A stretch of DNA of 64,000 bases from JABDMH01 sp965223165 (lineage in GTDB: Bacteria > Bacteroidota > Bacteroidia > Chitinophagales > Saprospiraceae): positions 293,359 through 357,358 of the forward strand of contig CBDCVQ010000003.1 of the NCBI GenBank assembly GCA_965223165.1, given 5' to 3'. This document shows positions 9,416-18,358 of the stretch, one piece after another. The notes under the pieces are model-generated. The model saw only the letters and a list, made by a program, of their open reading frames with translations. It did no database searches and was not told the DNA's origin. How positions within the stretch are numbered: position 1 is the stretch's first letter; each line of letters opens with the position of its first letter. The translations under genes were made by a program, and so were the position numbers.

Positions 9416-10810
9416 CTATACCAGGAGGTCGTGCAAGGTGCCGGTGCTGTCGCCGAAGCCGTCGACCTCAATGTCCATGGCAGTCAACATGGTATGGTAA
9501 AGATTAGCCAACGGGGTATCGGCATCGTAAAGTATGTGGGCGCCCGTCCGCAATCGTCCGCCGGCACTACCTGCCACGACGATGGGCAGGTCCTTGGGCG
9601 AATGGCGCATGCCGTCCCGCAGTCCGGAACCAAAGAGGATCATACTGCTGTCCAGTAGGGTGCCGTCGCCCTCTTGGATGCTGTCCAGGCGTTCGAGCAG
9701 GTAGGCGTACTGCTCGATGTGCCAGGTGGCGATGCGTTGATACTGATCGAGCAGACGTGGATCGGATTTGTGATGTGAGATGGAGTGGTGAGCGTCGTGC
9801 ACGCCCTCCAGGAAGGAAAAGTTGCGGTTGCTAGCGGAGTTGCCCAGCATGAAGGTGGCTAGGCGCGAGATATCGCTCCAGAAAGCCAGCACCACAATGT
9901 CGGCCATCAAGCGGGCCTTGTCGGTCACATCGACGCCCTCGGCATATTCGGCCCACTCATCGATCCGGATGTCCATGCGCTTGAGCTCCTCGCGCATGTC
10001 TGGGGTGATCTGGGCTTCGAAGTCGGCCAGGCTTTCGCGGTTGTCCAGCCGCTGTTCGATGGTGCGCACGGCGGCCAAATACTCCTTGAGTTTGTTGCGG
10101 TCTTCGATGCCGATCCGCTTTTCAAGGCGCTTGGCGTCCTCACTGACCAGGTCCAGTACGCTCTTCTTGTAGGGATCTTCCGGCAGTTTCTTTTTGCCGG
10201 GCACAAAATCGCGAAAGAGGCGGTCAAACGCCATGCGCGGATCGATCTCACGCGAGCACGGTTGGCGTCCATTTCGCCAGGAGATGATACTGCCATATAG
10301 CTTGGTGATGCCGGTGGCCTTGCATACCCCGCTTTTCATCCGATCCATACCGTACTGCAAGGAAGGGAAGATGGTCTTTTGACCGATGTGATTGGCCATC
10401 AGCTGATCCAGGGAGATGCCCCCGGCATTGACGTCCGAATCCACCGTACGGGCCACCTTCATCGAAGTGAGAAAGTTGGCCGTCTTAGTATAGTGGCCCT
10501 CCACCGTACGATAGGAATGCTTGTTGCTCAAGCCCCCGAGCACCAACACCTTTTCCTGGACTTTCGCCAGCGGCTGCAGAATGGGCGAAAGCTGGAAGTC
10601 GGTACCCACCTGCGCCGGCGACCACTTGCCCGGGTGGACGCCATTGGGCATCCAAAGACAGGCAAATCGTTGGGGCCGCTCCCCTACCCCCAGCGAGGAG
10701 GTCTGCGCCCGAAGCCCCTTGGGCACGAGCGAATGCATAAATGGTAGGGCAATAGAGGCACCCAGGCCCCGTAGGACCGCCCGTCTGCTGGTAGAAGTAG
10801 GTAGCGTCAT
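9416..10810 (-). CDS. DUF1552 family protein, Tat-exported
   Basis: A 464-residue protein with an N-terminal twin-arginine signal (STSRRAVLRGLGASIALPF) and conserved DUF1552 blocks: FACLWMPNGVHPGKW, LVLGGLSNKHSY, GISLDQLMANHIG, SLQYGMD, and a C-terminal SMILFGSGLRDGMRHSPKDLP with the histidine-rich DAHHSISHH stretch. The family resembles alkaline-phosphatase/sulfatase-like DUF1501 proteins and is nearly always encoded next to DUF1592/DUF1588 cytochromes, as here, four bases downstream. The pair is abundant in Planctomycetes, Verrucomicrobia and some Bacteroidota; substrate unknown. Exported, probably periplasmic. Confidence 0.9.
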   Translation of the reverse strand: MTLPTSTSRRAVLRGLGASIALPFMHSLVPKGLRAQTSSLGVGERPQRFACLWMPNGVHPGKWSPAQVGTDFQLSPILQPLAKVQEKVLVLGGLSNKHSYRTVEGHYTKTANFLTSMKVARTVDSDVNAGGISLDQLMANHIGQKTIFPSLQYGMDRMKSGVCKATGITKLYGSIISWRNGRQPCSREIDPRMAFDRLFRDFVPGKKKLPEDPYKKSVLDLVSEDAKRLEKRIGIEDRNKLKEYLAAVRTIEQRLDNRESLADFEAQITPDMREELKRMDIRIDEWAEYAEGVDVTDKARLMADIVVLAFWSDISRLATFMLGNSASNRNFSFLEGVHDAHHSISHHKSDPRLLDQYQRIATWHIEQYAYLLERLDSIQEGDGTLLDSSMILFGSGLRDGMRHSPKDLPIVVAGSAGGRLRTGAHILYDADTPLANLYHTMLTAMDIEVDGFGDSTGTLHDLLV

Positions 10811-10814
10811 CCGG

Positions 10815-12785
10815 TTATTCTTTTAGATATAGGTCTGTCATGTCACTGCGCCGATGTCTAAAGGGGTAGCTATTGACCATGGTCAGCATCATCTCCTCGG
10901 TATTAAAATTACTGTCGAGCAGCCTATCGGTCAAGTCATCCAAAGTAGGCGAATCAATAAAGCCGATCCCCCGCCCTAAAGCATAGGACATCAGTTTTCG
11001 GGAAAAGTTCTTGGCAAATTTTTCTTTTTCTCCGGCCAGGGCTTGCCGCAGCGCTTGGGGCCCATCGATGTGCTGGCCACTAGGCAGCGTCGCGCTGGCA
11101 TCAATCGTGACCTCGCCCCGGTAGTACTGTCGCCATCGGCCCACGGCATCAAAATTTTCCAGCGCAAAGCCGATCGGGTCCATTTTTTGATGGCAGCCGG
11201 CACAGTTGGGTGAGGCCCGATGTTGCTCCAATATGGCGCGCATATCCAGCTCGTCCTGGGCCTGGTCTTTTTCCAGGGCCAGCTCGGGCACATCCGGTGG
11301 CGGCGGTGGTGGCGGTGTGCCCAATACCTGCTCCAGCACCCATTGGCCCCGCAACACCGGGCTGGTGCGCGTGGGCAGCGACGTGGCCGTGAGGACCGCG
11401 CCCATGCCGAGGATCCCTCCCCGACCGTGGTCTGCGACTGTCACCGGCCGAAAATGATCGCCTTGTACACCGGGAATGCCATAGTGCCCCGCGAGGTCGT
11501 CGTTGAGCAGGGTGTAATCGCTGTCCACGAGTTCGAGCAGATTGCCCCGCTGGGTCAGGACATGGTAGAAGTAATCCACCACCTCTTGCTTCATCGCCTC
11601 CCGGATGGCGCCGGTAAACTCAGGAAAGATCTCCTGATCCGCCTGTGCCGTGGCCAAGGCCTCTTCTACGCCCAGCCACTGCGGAGCAAACGAGTCGGCA
11701 AAGCGCTTAAACTTGGGGCTGCGCATCATGCGCCGCGCCTCGCGATTGAGTACAGTAGGATCATGCAAGTCCTCGCGGTAGGCGGTTTGCACCAGCGTAT
11801 CATCGGGCAGGGACGACCAGAGCAGATAAGACATACGCGAGGCCAGCTCCAGATTGGAGATGGCATAAGGCTTGTGAATGGGCAAGTTGACCTCCGTACG
11901 GTATAAAAACAAGGGGGACACCAGGATGCGCTTGAATGTGGTGGCCAGGGCCTCATCAAAGCCGTGCGCTTGGCGCCACAACCCACCAAAGTAGATCTCG
12001 TCAAAAAAAGCGAGCAACTCCGTCTTGTCTTCCGGAGCGAGAAAACCGCGAAACGCCCGGGTGGCAAACGGCACGATCGCCCGTGCTGCGCGTCGCTGGG
12101 GTCGCCCCCAGACCTGCGGGCCATCGGTAAAGGCTCCGCGCACCCAGTGGACCAGGCGCCGAATCGGGCCGGGCCGGTATCGCTGGGGGACCACTCGCCG
12201 CCATCGCTCCTCATCGGATCGGATCGCCCGGATGATCGAGTCTGCAGCCATATAGTAGCGCTCCATCATCAGGGGCGTCACAAAGAGCACCCGCGACTGA
12301 TTGTCAAAACCCTCTCCGCCAGACCCCTCGTTGGGGAAAAAGTCCTGCGCAAAAAAGTCGACGTCCAGCAGATCCTTGACCGTATAAGTATACTCACGAT
12401 GGCTCAGCCGGCGGATGACCGATGGGCCGGGATCCGGCTCGACCAGGGCGCCATCGAGCACCTCGTTGACCTTAGTGATAAAGGCCTTCTTCTCGGCCTC
12501 CGTCATGCGGGGCTGTCCCGTGGGTGGCATCTCTTCGTTGCGCACCATCTCGACGATGTTGCGCCAGGTCTCCCCTCGTCCGATCACGCTGGGCACGTAG
12601 TAGAAGACGTCTAGATCCAGGCCGGCCTTTTTGTCGGCTGCATTGTGACAGGAGGTGCAGTGCTTGGCCAGTATAGGGTGCATCACCCGTCGCCAGTCCC
12701 GGTCAGCCTCTGTGTCGCCCAAGGCAAGACCCGTCCAGGCGCCTAGCAGGGCGATCAGGACAAGACGACATGGATGTTGCGGCAT
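10815..12785 (-). CDS. DUF1592/DUF1588 cytochrome-like protein
   Basis: A 656-residue exported protein. The ATG ending at 12785 is preferred to the longer frame because it begins a signal peptide (MPQHPCRLVLIALLGAWTG). A haem-binding CTSCH motif is at residues 43-47 in a c-type cytochrome-like N-terminal domain. DUF1587, DUF1595, DUF1592, DUF1588 and DUF1585 blocks follow, e.g. RRLSHREYTYTVKDLL, LASRMSYLLWSSLPDD, a second CxxCH (NCAGCHQKMDPIGFALENF) and the C-terminal SYALGRGIGF. These multidomain proteins pair with DUF1552 and are thought to oxidise extracellular organic substrates. It is the first gene of a two-gene operon with the DUF1552 gene four bases downstream. Confidence 0.9.
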   Translation of the reverse strand: MPQHPCRLVLIALLGAWTGLALGDTEADRDWRRVMHPILAKHCTSCHNAADKKAGLDLDVFYYVPSVIGRGETWRNIVEMVRNEEMPPTGQPRMTEAEKKAFITKVNEVLDGALVEPDPGPSVIRRLSHREYTYTVKDLLDVDFFAQDFFPNEGSGGEGFDNQSRVLFVTPLMMERYYMAADSIIRAIRSDEERWRRVVPQRYRPGPIRRLVHWVRGAFTDGPQVWGRPQRRAARAIVPFATRAFRGFLAPEDKTELLAFFDEIYFGGLWRQAHGFDEALATTFKRILVSPLFLYRTEVNLPIHKPYAISNLELASRMSYLLWSSLPDDTLVQTAYREDLHDPTVLNREARRMMRSPKFKRFADSFAPQWLGVEEALATAQADQEIFPEFTGAIREAMKQEVVDYFYHVLTQRGNLLELVDSDYTLLNDDLAGHYGIPGVQGDHFRPVTVADHGRGGILGMGAVLTATSLPTRTSPVLRGQWVLEQVLGTPPPPPPPDVPELALEKDQAQDELDMRAILEQHRASPNCAGCHQKMDPIGFALENFDAVGRWRQYYRGEVTIDASATLPSGQHIDGPQALRQALAGEKEKFAKNFSRKLMSYALGRGIGFIDSPTLDDLTDRLLDSNFNTEEMMLTMVNSYPFRHRRSDMTDLYLKE

Positions 12786-13251
12786 GGCCACTGATTTCGG
12801 TTTACTAAAGTTATTGAATTTGGGGGGATTGGGGGAAGATGTGGTTTTGTGGAATTGTGGAATTGTGCCATTACCTTCACGGTGCATAGGCTCTTGTTGG
12901 TGCTTCTAGGACTATTGAAAGCAGGGTTAGGGGCAGAAGGAAGCAAGAAAAAGACACAATTTGTACACAAAGTTCGACCTGGAGTCAACTTGCGAGATTC
13001 ACCTTTCCAGCTAACTTTGTAGCAACATTTCCAAAACCACAAATGTCACCTCGCTCGTCTGCACCGTCTTGCCAACGTCATGGATTGGATCGCACGATGC
13101 CATACCGTCGATCAGAATGTTCACCAAGCGGTAGTGGCCTGCCAGGTATATCCAGAAAGCTAGAAGTTGTCAAATGCAGGGCAGCAGCACATGTTTCTGC
13201 GATCATAGTATCCATGCAGGTGGCTGATTTCGAAACCACAAATAATTAGCG
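12786..13251. other. Gene-free interval with G-rich stretch
   Basis: Upstream region of the DUF1592 operon and of the divergent membrane gene. It contains a G-rich run (GGGGGGATTGGGGG near 12821-12834) and GTGGAATTGTGGAATTGTG, which resembles part of the 178-bp tandem repeat unit. Nothing else is recognised. Confidence 0.45.
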
Positions 13252-13821
13252 ATGATCATTTGGTCCGGTAAAGGAATACTAGTTCCCCTCATACTGTTCA
13301 TCCCGCTGCTTGCACTTGCCAAACTGCTACCCACGCAATATGCCGATTCCAGCTTCGTGCTCTCCTTCCTCCTCGGTGGGGTCGCCTGCTGGGTGCTTGG
13401 AAAACGATGGAATAAGCAGGCCGAAAAAATATTTCTCGATGTCGAGACGGGGCAGAGAGTCAAGTTCTCCCGACGTCACACCTTGTTTTGGATACCGATG
13501 CAATATTGGGGAGCGATCTTTCTATTTCTTAGCGCGCTACTGCTCATCCAGGATTCTCTGGTGCTGGGGGTATGTTCAATGATTGCCATTGCCCTCGCAG
13601 TTTTCTATGATTTTGGGATAGGGGACAAATACTTCTCTCAAAAGAGGCGGCCGACCAATCCGCCCGAGGTCAGCCGGAGGCCCCGCACATCCAAAAAGGA
13701 GGCAGCTCCCACGAGCAAGCCAACATCTCCCAGGGCCCCAGAGCCGAAGGAGCGAAGGAATCCGGATGCCATGACCAAGGACGAATTGGCTGAGTATTAT
13801 CGAAAATACATGCCAAAGTAG
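13252..13821 (+). CDS. Hypothetical membrane protein with basic C-terminal tail
   Basis: A 189-residue protein with four hydrophobic segments (about residues 8-24, 34-49, 81-96 and 101-118) arranged as two pairs around a polar loop, followed by a Pro/Lys/Arg-rich tail and an ending MTKDELAEYYRKYMPK. This resembles small DUF-type membrane proteins with a cytosolic tail, but I do not recognise the family. It is monocistronic; no neighbour suggests a function. Confidence 0.6.
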   Translation: MIIWSGKGILVPLILFIPLLALAKLLPTQYADSSFVLSFLLGGVACWVLGKRWNKQAEKIFLDVETGQRVKFSRRHTLFWIPMQYWGAIFLFLSALLLIQDSLVLGVCSMIAIALAVFYDFGIGDKYFSQKRRPTNPPEVSRRPRTSKKEAAPTSKPTSPRAPEPKERRNPDAMTKDELAEYYRKYMPK

Positions 13822-14726
13822 CGTTGACGAGGGCCATAGCATCCGGACTAGCGACAGGACACACAGTTCAAAACGCACTCACTCCTTGATAGCATCCTTA
13901 TGCATAGATATCACAGTTGGTACGCCAGCAGAAAAAATGAAGAAAGAATCGAAAACAGAAAATAGTGGAAATACAAAGCGAATCTCTCCGTTTAACCGGA
14001 GTTCGATGAGAAGAGGAATCAAGTGAAGGTCGCGTTCAGTCAACTGATATCAAAGAGAGCACGATGAACGAACCAACTGAGTAGAGCAGGGATTCTTGCA
14101 AGAAGAGAACTCCGTTTAAACAAATAAATCCTCGAAAAGTCCGGGGATTTCCTGCTTTTCTTGGTCGAAGGGGATCGGCCTACTTTCTTTTAGTGGAGAA
14201 AGGGCTGAAATCCGTCAAGAACGAAAAACTGTTTGAGCTGAACTGCCATCAAGAGCAGAGACCGGCAAGCCAACAAGGCCAGGAAAATCAAAGATGGCCG
14301 AAAGAAACGGCGAGTTTTTTTCGTTTAGGATTTCAGGTCTTTCGGAGCGTTAAGAAAGAAATACAGCCTTGATTTTTGGTTACTTTGTATCAAGACAAAG
14401 TAACAAGAGAACCGTTGAAGAACACGAGGAACCTAAATGCAATCAACAACGAGTAAAGAATCCAAGCAGGCGACCAACATGCGATCATGATGACAGGCTC
14501 GCAAGCGCTACGGCCGTCACATACCGCAGACCGCTATATCGCATAAATTGATTTTCAGACATTTTATCCCATTTAACTAGATGAACATGGATCGAAGTCT
14601 CCATGGCTCAACTATTAGTGAATTGAATGTCTATCTCGATGTGAGAGCAGGCAAAAGTGAATCTAACAAAAGACAAAAAGCGAGGAATCCAAGTATTTCC
14701 TAACTTGAACTAAGAATAGCGTTAAT
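13822..14726. other. Gene-free interval
   Basis: About 900 bases without a convincing coding frame. Apart from the dyad at 14379-14404 there is nothing I can name. The low coding content and the decayed genes that follow suggest eroded sequence. Confidence 0.45.
14379..14404. repeat. Perfect 9-bp inverted repeat
   Basis: GTTACTTTG and CAAAGTAAC flank the 8-base loop TATCAAGA, preceded by TTGATTTTTG. A very similar TTTTTGGTTACTT...AAGTAAC hairpin is, from memory, widely dispersed in Bacteroidota intergenic regions, so this is probably one copy of such an element. Confidence 0.55.
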
Positions 14727-14951
14727 ATGGTTGACTACCGGGAACATATCGTGATAAACCCAGATGTGAGATTTGGTAGACCCTGCATTAAGGGGACAAG
14801 AATTTCGGTATACGATATTCTTAACTGGCTTGCGAATGGATTATCCGTGGATGACATTGTTGCTGACTACGCCTAACTCTCAGAAGATCAGATTAGTGCT
14901 TGTCTCGCCTATGCTGCCGACAAAGAACGGAAGATCAGAGTTGCATCGTGA
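14727..14951 (+). pseudogene. DUF433 antitoxin, in-frame stop
   Basis: The frame from the ATG at 14727 reads like a complete DUF433 protein: HIVINPDVRFGRPCIKGTRI, then DILNWLANGLSVDDIVADY, but a TAA at 14874-14876 interrupts it before LSEDQISACLAYAADKERK. DUF433 proteins act as antitoxins for PIN-like DUF5615 toxins. Its downstream partner overlaps its last bases (GTGA) and is also broken. One substitution accounts for the lesion. Upstream of an attC-like relic, this pair may be a decayed cassette of the neighbouring array. Confidence 0.75.
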
Positions 14952-15292
14952 AACTCTTATTTGATCAGACATTTCATTTCGAATTTTAAAGAAGATTTCG
15001 TCTAGATTTCCAGACTCTGATCAAGTAAGATCAGTTGGATTACAAGATGCCACAGATGTTGAAATTTGGGAATTTGCAAGATCTCAAGAATATACATTGG
15101 TGGCGCTTGATTTAGACTTTCAAGACTTGTCAAATCTCAGAGGACATCCACCTAAAGTCATATTGCTACGAACCGGCAACAGGAGAACAGAGGAAATTGC
15201 TAATCTTCTCCTCAAAAAAATGCGATGTAATAAGAGAATTTACTGAGAACGAGGAACAGAAAGTAATCGCTTGCTTAGAAATAAATGATTGA
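14948..15292 (+). pseudogene. DUF5615 PIN-like toxin, frameshifted
   Basis: Starts at a GTG overlapping the DUF433 stop. Joining frames gives a typical DUF5615 protein: KLLFDQ, RFPDSDQVRSVGLQDATD, VEIWEFARSQEYTLVALDLD, FQDLSNLRGHPPKVILLRTG and ending CLEIND. Internal stops near 14990 and at least two frameshifts (near 14990 and 15220) break the gene. The family is the toxin half of a type II pair with a PIN-like fold (conserved Asp residues in VALDLDF). Both halves are inactivated in parallel. Confidence 0.75.
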
Positions 15293-15314
15293 ATTGTACG
15301 CGATATAGCACCTG

Positions 15315-15451
15315 CTCAAGACGGCATGGTGACAGGCACCTTTCCCTACGTCAACCACTGTATTAAGTTTGTCATATTTGTCAATGACTGATATATGGAA
15401 TGGTCGGTTGAGTGCCTGCCACTACAGCCACTTAGCGCAGAACCGTTACCT
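15315..15451 (+). other. attC-like relic upstream of the recombinase
   Basis: Two imperfectly complementary arms, GGCATGGTGACAGGCAC (15323-15339 region) and GTGCCTGCCACTACAGCC (15412-15429), are followed by GCAGAACCGTTACC, matching the GAACCGTT ends of attC sites at 38966, 45089 and 48509. The expected AAC of the left arm is degenerate (AAGAC). It is in the same orientation as the array and follows the broken DUF433/DUF5615 pair. Confidence 0.45.
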
Positions 15452-15985
15452 ACTACTTCTTTGGCGATCATGTATAACATGGGTGACTTTGAATTCCAAA
15501 TAAGTCTATGTCAACAAAGATTATCGCTCAAGGTGTCGACGACGAGTACAAGTCTGAAGAAAGTGCCCCCCTGCCTTCGTGATCAAAGACAACTGCAAAT
15601 TGAGAAACGAGAGGCTTTTTAAGTCAGATGTAATCCAGCCAGCATTTTACCAATCCCATATTCGAGCTAACACCGATCTGCAAAAGTCCACAAGCCAACA
15701 GGGCAATTTGCAGGCAATGTAGTGAGCCACGACAAGGCAATACCGCCGCTTGGTTCATAGAGACACTTCACGTAAAAATTTGAAAGGGCTTCCTCTGCCC
15801 TCGAATTGTCGATGGTGAATAAGGCGCACGAGCGATCTATTATTGAATTTACATTCCGTCCTATTGTACGCTCCAGCTATTTCAGCAGCCCATGTGTGAC
15901 ATTGACTAGAAGGACGCTCCCGGTACAAGAATAGCGATGCGCTAAAATACCTAGGGAAATTGACCCCCAGATCTCCTTGGCCGCC
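15452..15985. other. Gene-free interval
   Basis: About 530 bases between the attC-like relic and the zinc-ribbon gene. Only short unsupported frames are present; nothing recognised. Confidence 0.45.
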
Positions 15986-16342
15986 TCATGCCCCTCTACG
16001 ATAGATCAACACCTCCTGATCCGAAAAAATGGCCCACGAGAACTCGTACACGTGGTGGATGGTCTTTCCCTGGGTATTGACATGAAAGCCCGTGAGGTAA
16101 TCGTAATTGAATTTCTGGCGGTCGAGATGCATCCGGGCAATCTTCTTCTTTCGTCCATTTGTACCGAGCAATGCCTGCAGGATAGCACGATTACGATGTA
16201 GTATTTGATCGGTGTAGGCGGTGGCATCCCGGTTTTGCGCCCGGCGCTTTGCGTAGGAGGTGTTCTTGCAGCGCACGGAGCAGAACTTTTTGTCGCTCCG
16301 GCCTACGACGACCTTCTTGCAGAGGAGACAGCGACGAGCCAT
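15986..16342 (-). CDS. Zinc-ribbon protein (DUF2116-like N-terminus)
   Basis: A 118-residue protein starting MARRCLLCKKVVVGRSDKKF and continuing CSVRC, which forms a CxxC...CxxxC zinc ribbon of the 'found duplicated/DUF2116' kind. The rest is basic and ends with a beta-rich section (NYDYLTGFHVNTQGKTIHHV). Similar small proteins are frequent in Bacteroidota and their role is unknown; nucleic-acid binding is possible. It is divergent from the recombinase across a 207-base intergenic region with nested dyads, so the two could share regulation. Confidence 0.65.
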   Translation of the reverse strand: MARRCLLCKKVVVGRSDKKFCSVRCKNTSYAKRRAQNRDATAYTDQILHRNRAILQALLGTNGRKKKIARMHLDRQKFNYDYLTGFHVNTQGKTIHHVYEFSWAIFSDQEVLIYRRGA

Positions 16343-16401
16343 GATGGTTGGGTTGCTTGGTGAAACGCCCCAATAATACGCAAAGTGGCCTTAGCGTACT
16401 T

Positions 16402-16451
16402 GCCTACCAGCATCATAGTGGCTAATAGCCGCTTCTAACGGCTAGGTAGGC
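16402..16451. promoter_or_regulatory. Nested dyad between zinc-ribbon and recombinase genes
   Basis: Outer arms GCCTACC (16402-16408) and GGTAGGC (16445-16451) enclose an inner hairpin AGCCG-CTTCTAA-CGGCT (16427-16443). It sits about 100 bases before the recombinase start. It could be an operator for the divergent genes or a recombinase binding site; no consensus is recognised. Confidence 0.4.
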
Positions 16452-16549
16452 CGATATTTTGCCTATTCGATTGATCTTCTGGCCTTTATTGCCCGCATAG
16501 GTTGCATGCTAGCCCATGAACTACTACATTGGTCTTACATCGCCAATCC

Positions 16550-18325
16550 ATGGAGAAACGAGATATAAAACACACAGTTCGTCTGCGGAGCATCCATCAT
16601 CGTGGTGCTCGACGGCTAGGCGTTTTCTTCTCCTACGATGACGACCTTATCTCATTGATTAAAACGCTGCCCGGCATCCGCTATTCGAGCAGCAGACGAT
16701 GCTGGCATCTGCCTGACCGCCCTGACGCACGAGAGGCGATTGAAAAGCTACCGCGCGTCTCCATCCAGCCACAGACAACCCAGGAGCTTGTTACCGGCAT
16801 TGGCACCTCGGACGCCGCTCCGTCCATACGAGACAGTTCCAACATAGAGACATCGGCTATTGCCGCCGAGATCTCGCCCTCTGTATCTGCCACCCGTGAG
16901 CCGGCCGTGGCTACAGACATAGTCGCTAAGACAGCGAAGATAAAGATCCGGTATAGCGCCAATCACTTTCACATATATTTCCAGTACCAGCCCGACTTGG
17001 TCTCGCAGATCAAGCGGCTCAAGCGCAGCTGGTGGAGTCCGCAAGGAAAGCACTGGATCGCCTGGGGATGCCATGAAAACTTGTCCCGCCTCCAGGAGCT
17101 ATTCGCGATCTGGAGTGAGGCGGAGTATACACAGGTTGAGGAGCTCATCGGCCTCTACATCGGTCACCGTCGCTTGGTCATCTACCGACTGCCCGATCAA
17201 AAGGAAGAAGTGGCCGTGCAGCTACAAGGTGGGCGGATGGACCAGGCATTTGTCAAGTCCTTTCCCTCCCGCCGTTACGACCGGGCCTACAAGCGTTGGA
17301 TCATACGCAATGATCCGGTACTGATCGACCGCATCTTGACACACTACCGTGCGCAAGGCGTAGAAATTGTCAATCGGCTGCCAAGCGCTGAAACGAGTAA
17401 ACCTTCCGATCAACCCAATCGCGCTGCCCGGCAGGCAAGATTGCTGTCAAAATTTTCCGATGCAAGGCAACGAGCTCTGGTGAAGTCCCTCACAGACCGG
17501 CTCATCCAAATGCGTTACAGTTGGAGCACGATCAGGGCCTACGTACGGCCTGTGCTGGCCTTTCAGGCCTGGTTGGGCGAGGACAACATCGCCTCCTGCT
17601 GTACCGAAGATGTCAACGCCTATCTAGCCCACCTCTCTGCTCTAAAGGTCTCCGATAGCCAAGTACACCGGCACGTCAATGCCCTGAAATTTTACTTTGA
17701 AAAAGTGATCCTTAACGTCGACATCGATCTTGGCCAGGTTAAGCGTCCCAAGAAAAGCTTCACCCTGCCTCGTGTCTTGAGCAAGGAAGAGGTACAACGC
17801 ATGATCCTTACCACGGAGAACATTAAGCATCGCACTATCCTCTTTGCGCTCTACTCGTCCGGGCTTCGTCTGGCAGAGCTCCTGGCCTTGCGGATCGATG
17901 ATGTTGCCTGGGATCGCGATCAGCTGTGGGTCCGCGCTGGTAAAGGCAGGAAGGACCGCGTCGTACCGCTTAGCAAGGTCTTAAAATCTTCCCTCCATGA
18001 TTACTGCGCTGCCTACAAGCCCGTCCAATGGCTGTTTGAAGGGCGCAAGGCTGGCCAGCCCTATAGCCCCCGCAGCATCCAGCAAGTAGTACGCCAGGCG
18101 GCCAAGCGGGCTCACATATCACACCGAGTCACTCCGCACACCCTACGGCATTGCTTTGCCACACACCTGCTCGACGGCGGCGTCAGTATCAAACTGATTC
18201 AGGAACTCCTGGGGCACAAGGACGTTAAGACTACGATGATCTATGCACACGTTACCACCGAGACACTGATGTCAGTCAAGAGCCCGCTCGACACCCTCGA
18301 TCTATCGAAAAAAACGAAGTCATGA
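16550..18325 (+). CDS. Tyrosine recombinase with three N-terminal repeats (integron-integrase-like role)
   Basis: About 591 residues, almost twice an IntI or Xer protein. The ATG at 16550 is chosen over a TTG seven codons earlier. Residues ~15-67, ~132-187 and ~204-271 are related repeats, each ending in a 'W-S/P-x-x-x-x-x-W' strand such as YSSSRRCWHLP, WWSPQGKHWIAW and RRYDRAYKRWII, similar in character to HARP repeats. A SAM-like core-binding domain spans ~298-395, and the catalytic domain ~405-575 has R440 (SSGLRLAELL), K465 (GKGRKDR), H530-x-x-R533 (TPHTLRH), H556 (LLGHKD) and Y565 (TMIYAHV). The C-terminus VKSPLDTL matches IntI and Bacteroidota Xer-like enzymes. The additional helix typical of IntI before the HxxR box is not seen. 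It reads toward the cassette array, whose first core GTT lies 27 bases past the stop; it is the likely cassette integrase (inference). Confidence 0.85.
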   Translation: MEKRDIKHTVRLRSIHHRGARRLGVFFSYDDDLISLIKTLPGIRYSSSRRCWHLPDRPDAREAIEKLPRVSIQPQTTQELVTGIGTSDAAPSIRDSSNIETSAIAAEISPSVSATREPAVATDIVAKTAKIKIRYSANHFHIYFQYQPDLVSQIKRLKRSWWSPQGKHWIAWGCHENLSRLQELFAIWSEAEYTQVEELIGLYIGHRRLVIYRLPDQKEEVAVQLQGGRMDQAFVKSFPSRRYDRAYKRWIIRNDPVLIDRILTHYRAQGVEIVNRLPSAETSKPSDQPNRAARQARLLSKFSDARQRALVKSLTDRLIQMRYSWSTIRAYVRPVLAFQAWLGEDNIASCCTEDVNAYLAHLSALKVSDSQVHRHVNALKFYFEKVILNVDIDLGQVKRPKKSFTLPRVLSKEEVQRMILTTENIKHRTILFALYSSGLRLAELLALRIDDVAWDRDQLWVRAGKGRKDRVVPLSKVLKSSLHDYCAAYKPVQWLFEGRKAGQPYSPRSIQQVVRQAAKRAHISHRVTPHTLRHCFATHLLDGGVSIKLIQELLGHKDVKTTMIYAHVTTETLMSVKSPLDTLDLSKKTKS

Positions 18326-18330
18326 TACAA

Positions 18331-18358
18331 GATTATGGCGTGTACAAAGAAGTTGTGT
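18331..18358 (+). other. attI-like array insertion point
   Basis: The first cassette boundary, GTT at 18352-18354, is preceded by GTGTACAAAGAA and lacks the L''/L' hairpin arms that precede every other boundary. It is therefore the only junction in the array with an attI-like rather than attC-like left side. Its position directly after the recombinase stop supports this. Confidence 0.55.

Noticed and set aside
14379..14418. attC site at the GAACCGTT near 14409
   Set aside because: The adjacent hairpin GTTACTTTG/CAAAGTAAC is a dispersed repeat-type dyad and there are no R''/L'' arms at the right distance.
16550..18325. Naming the recombinase intI
   Set aside because: The IntI-specific additional helix is not visible and the protein has a long repeat-bearing N-terminus; only adjacency, orientation and the SPLDTL ending link it to the array.
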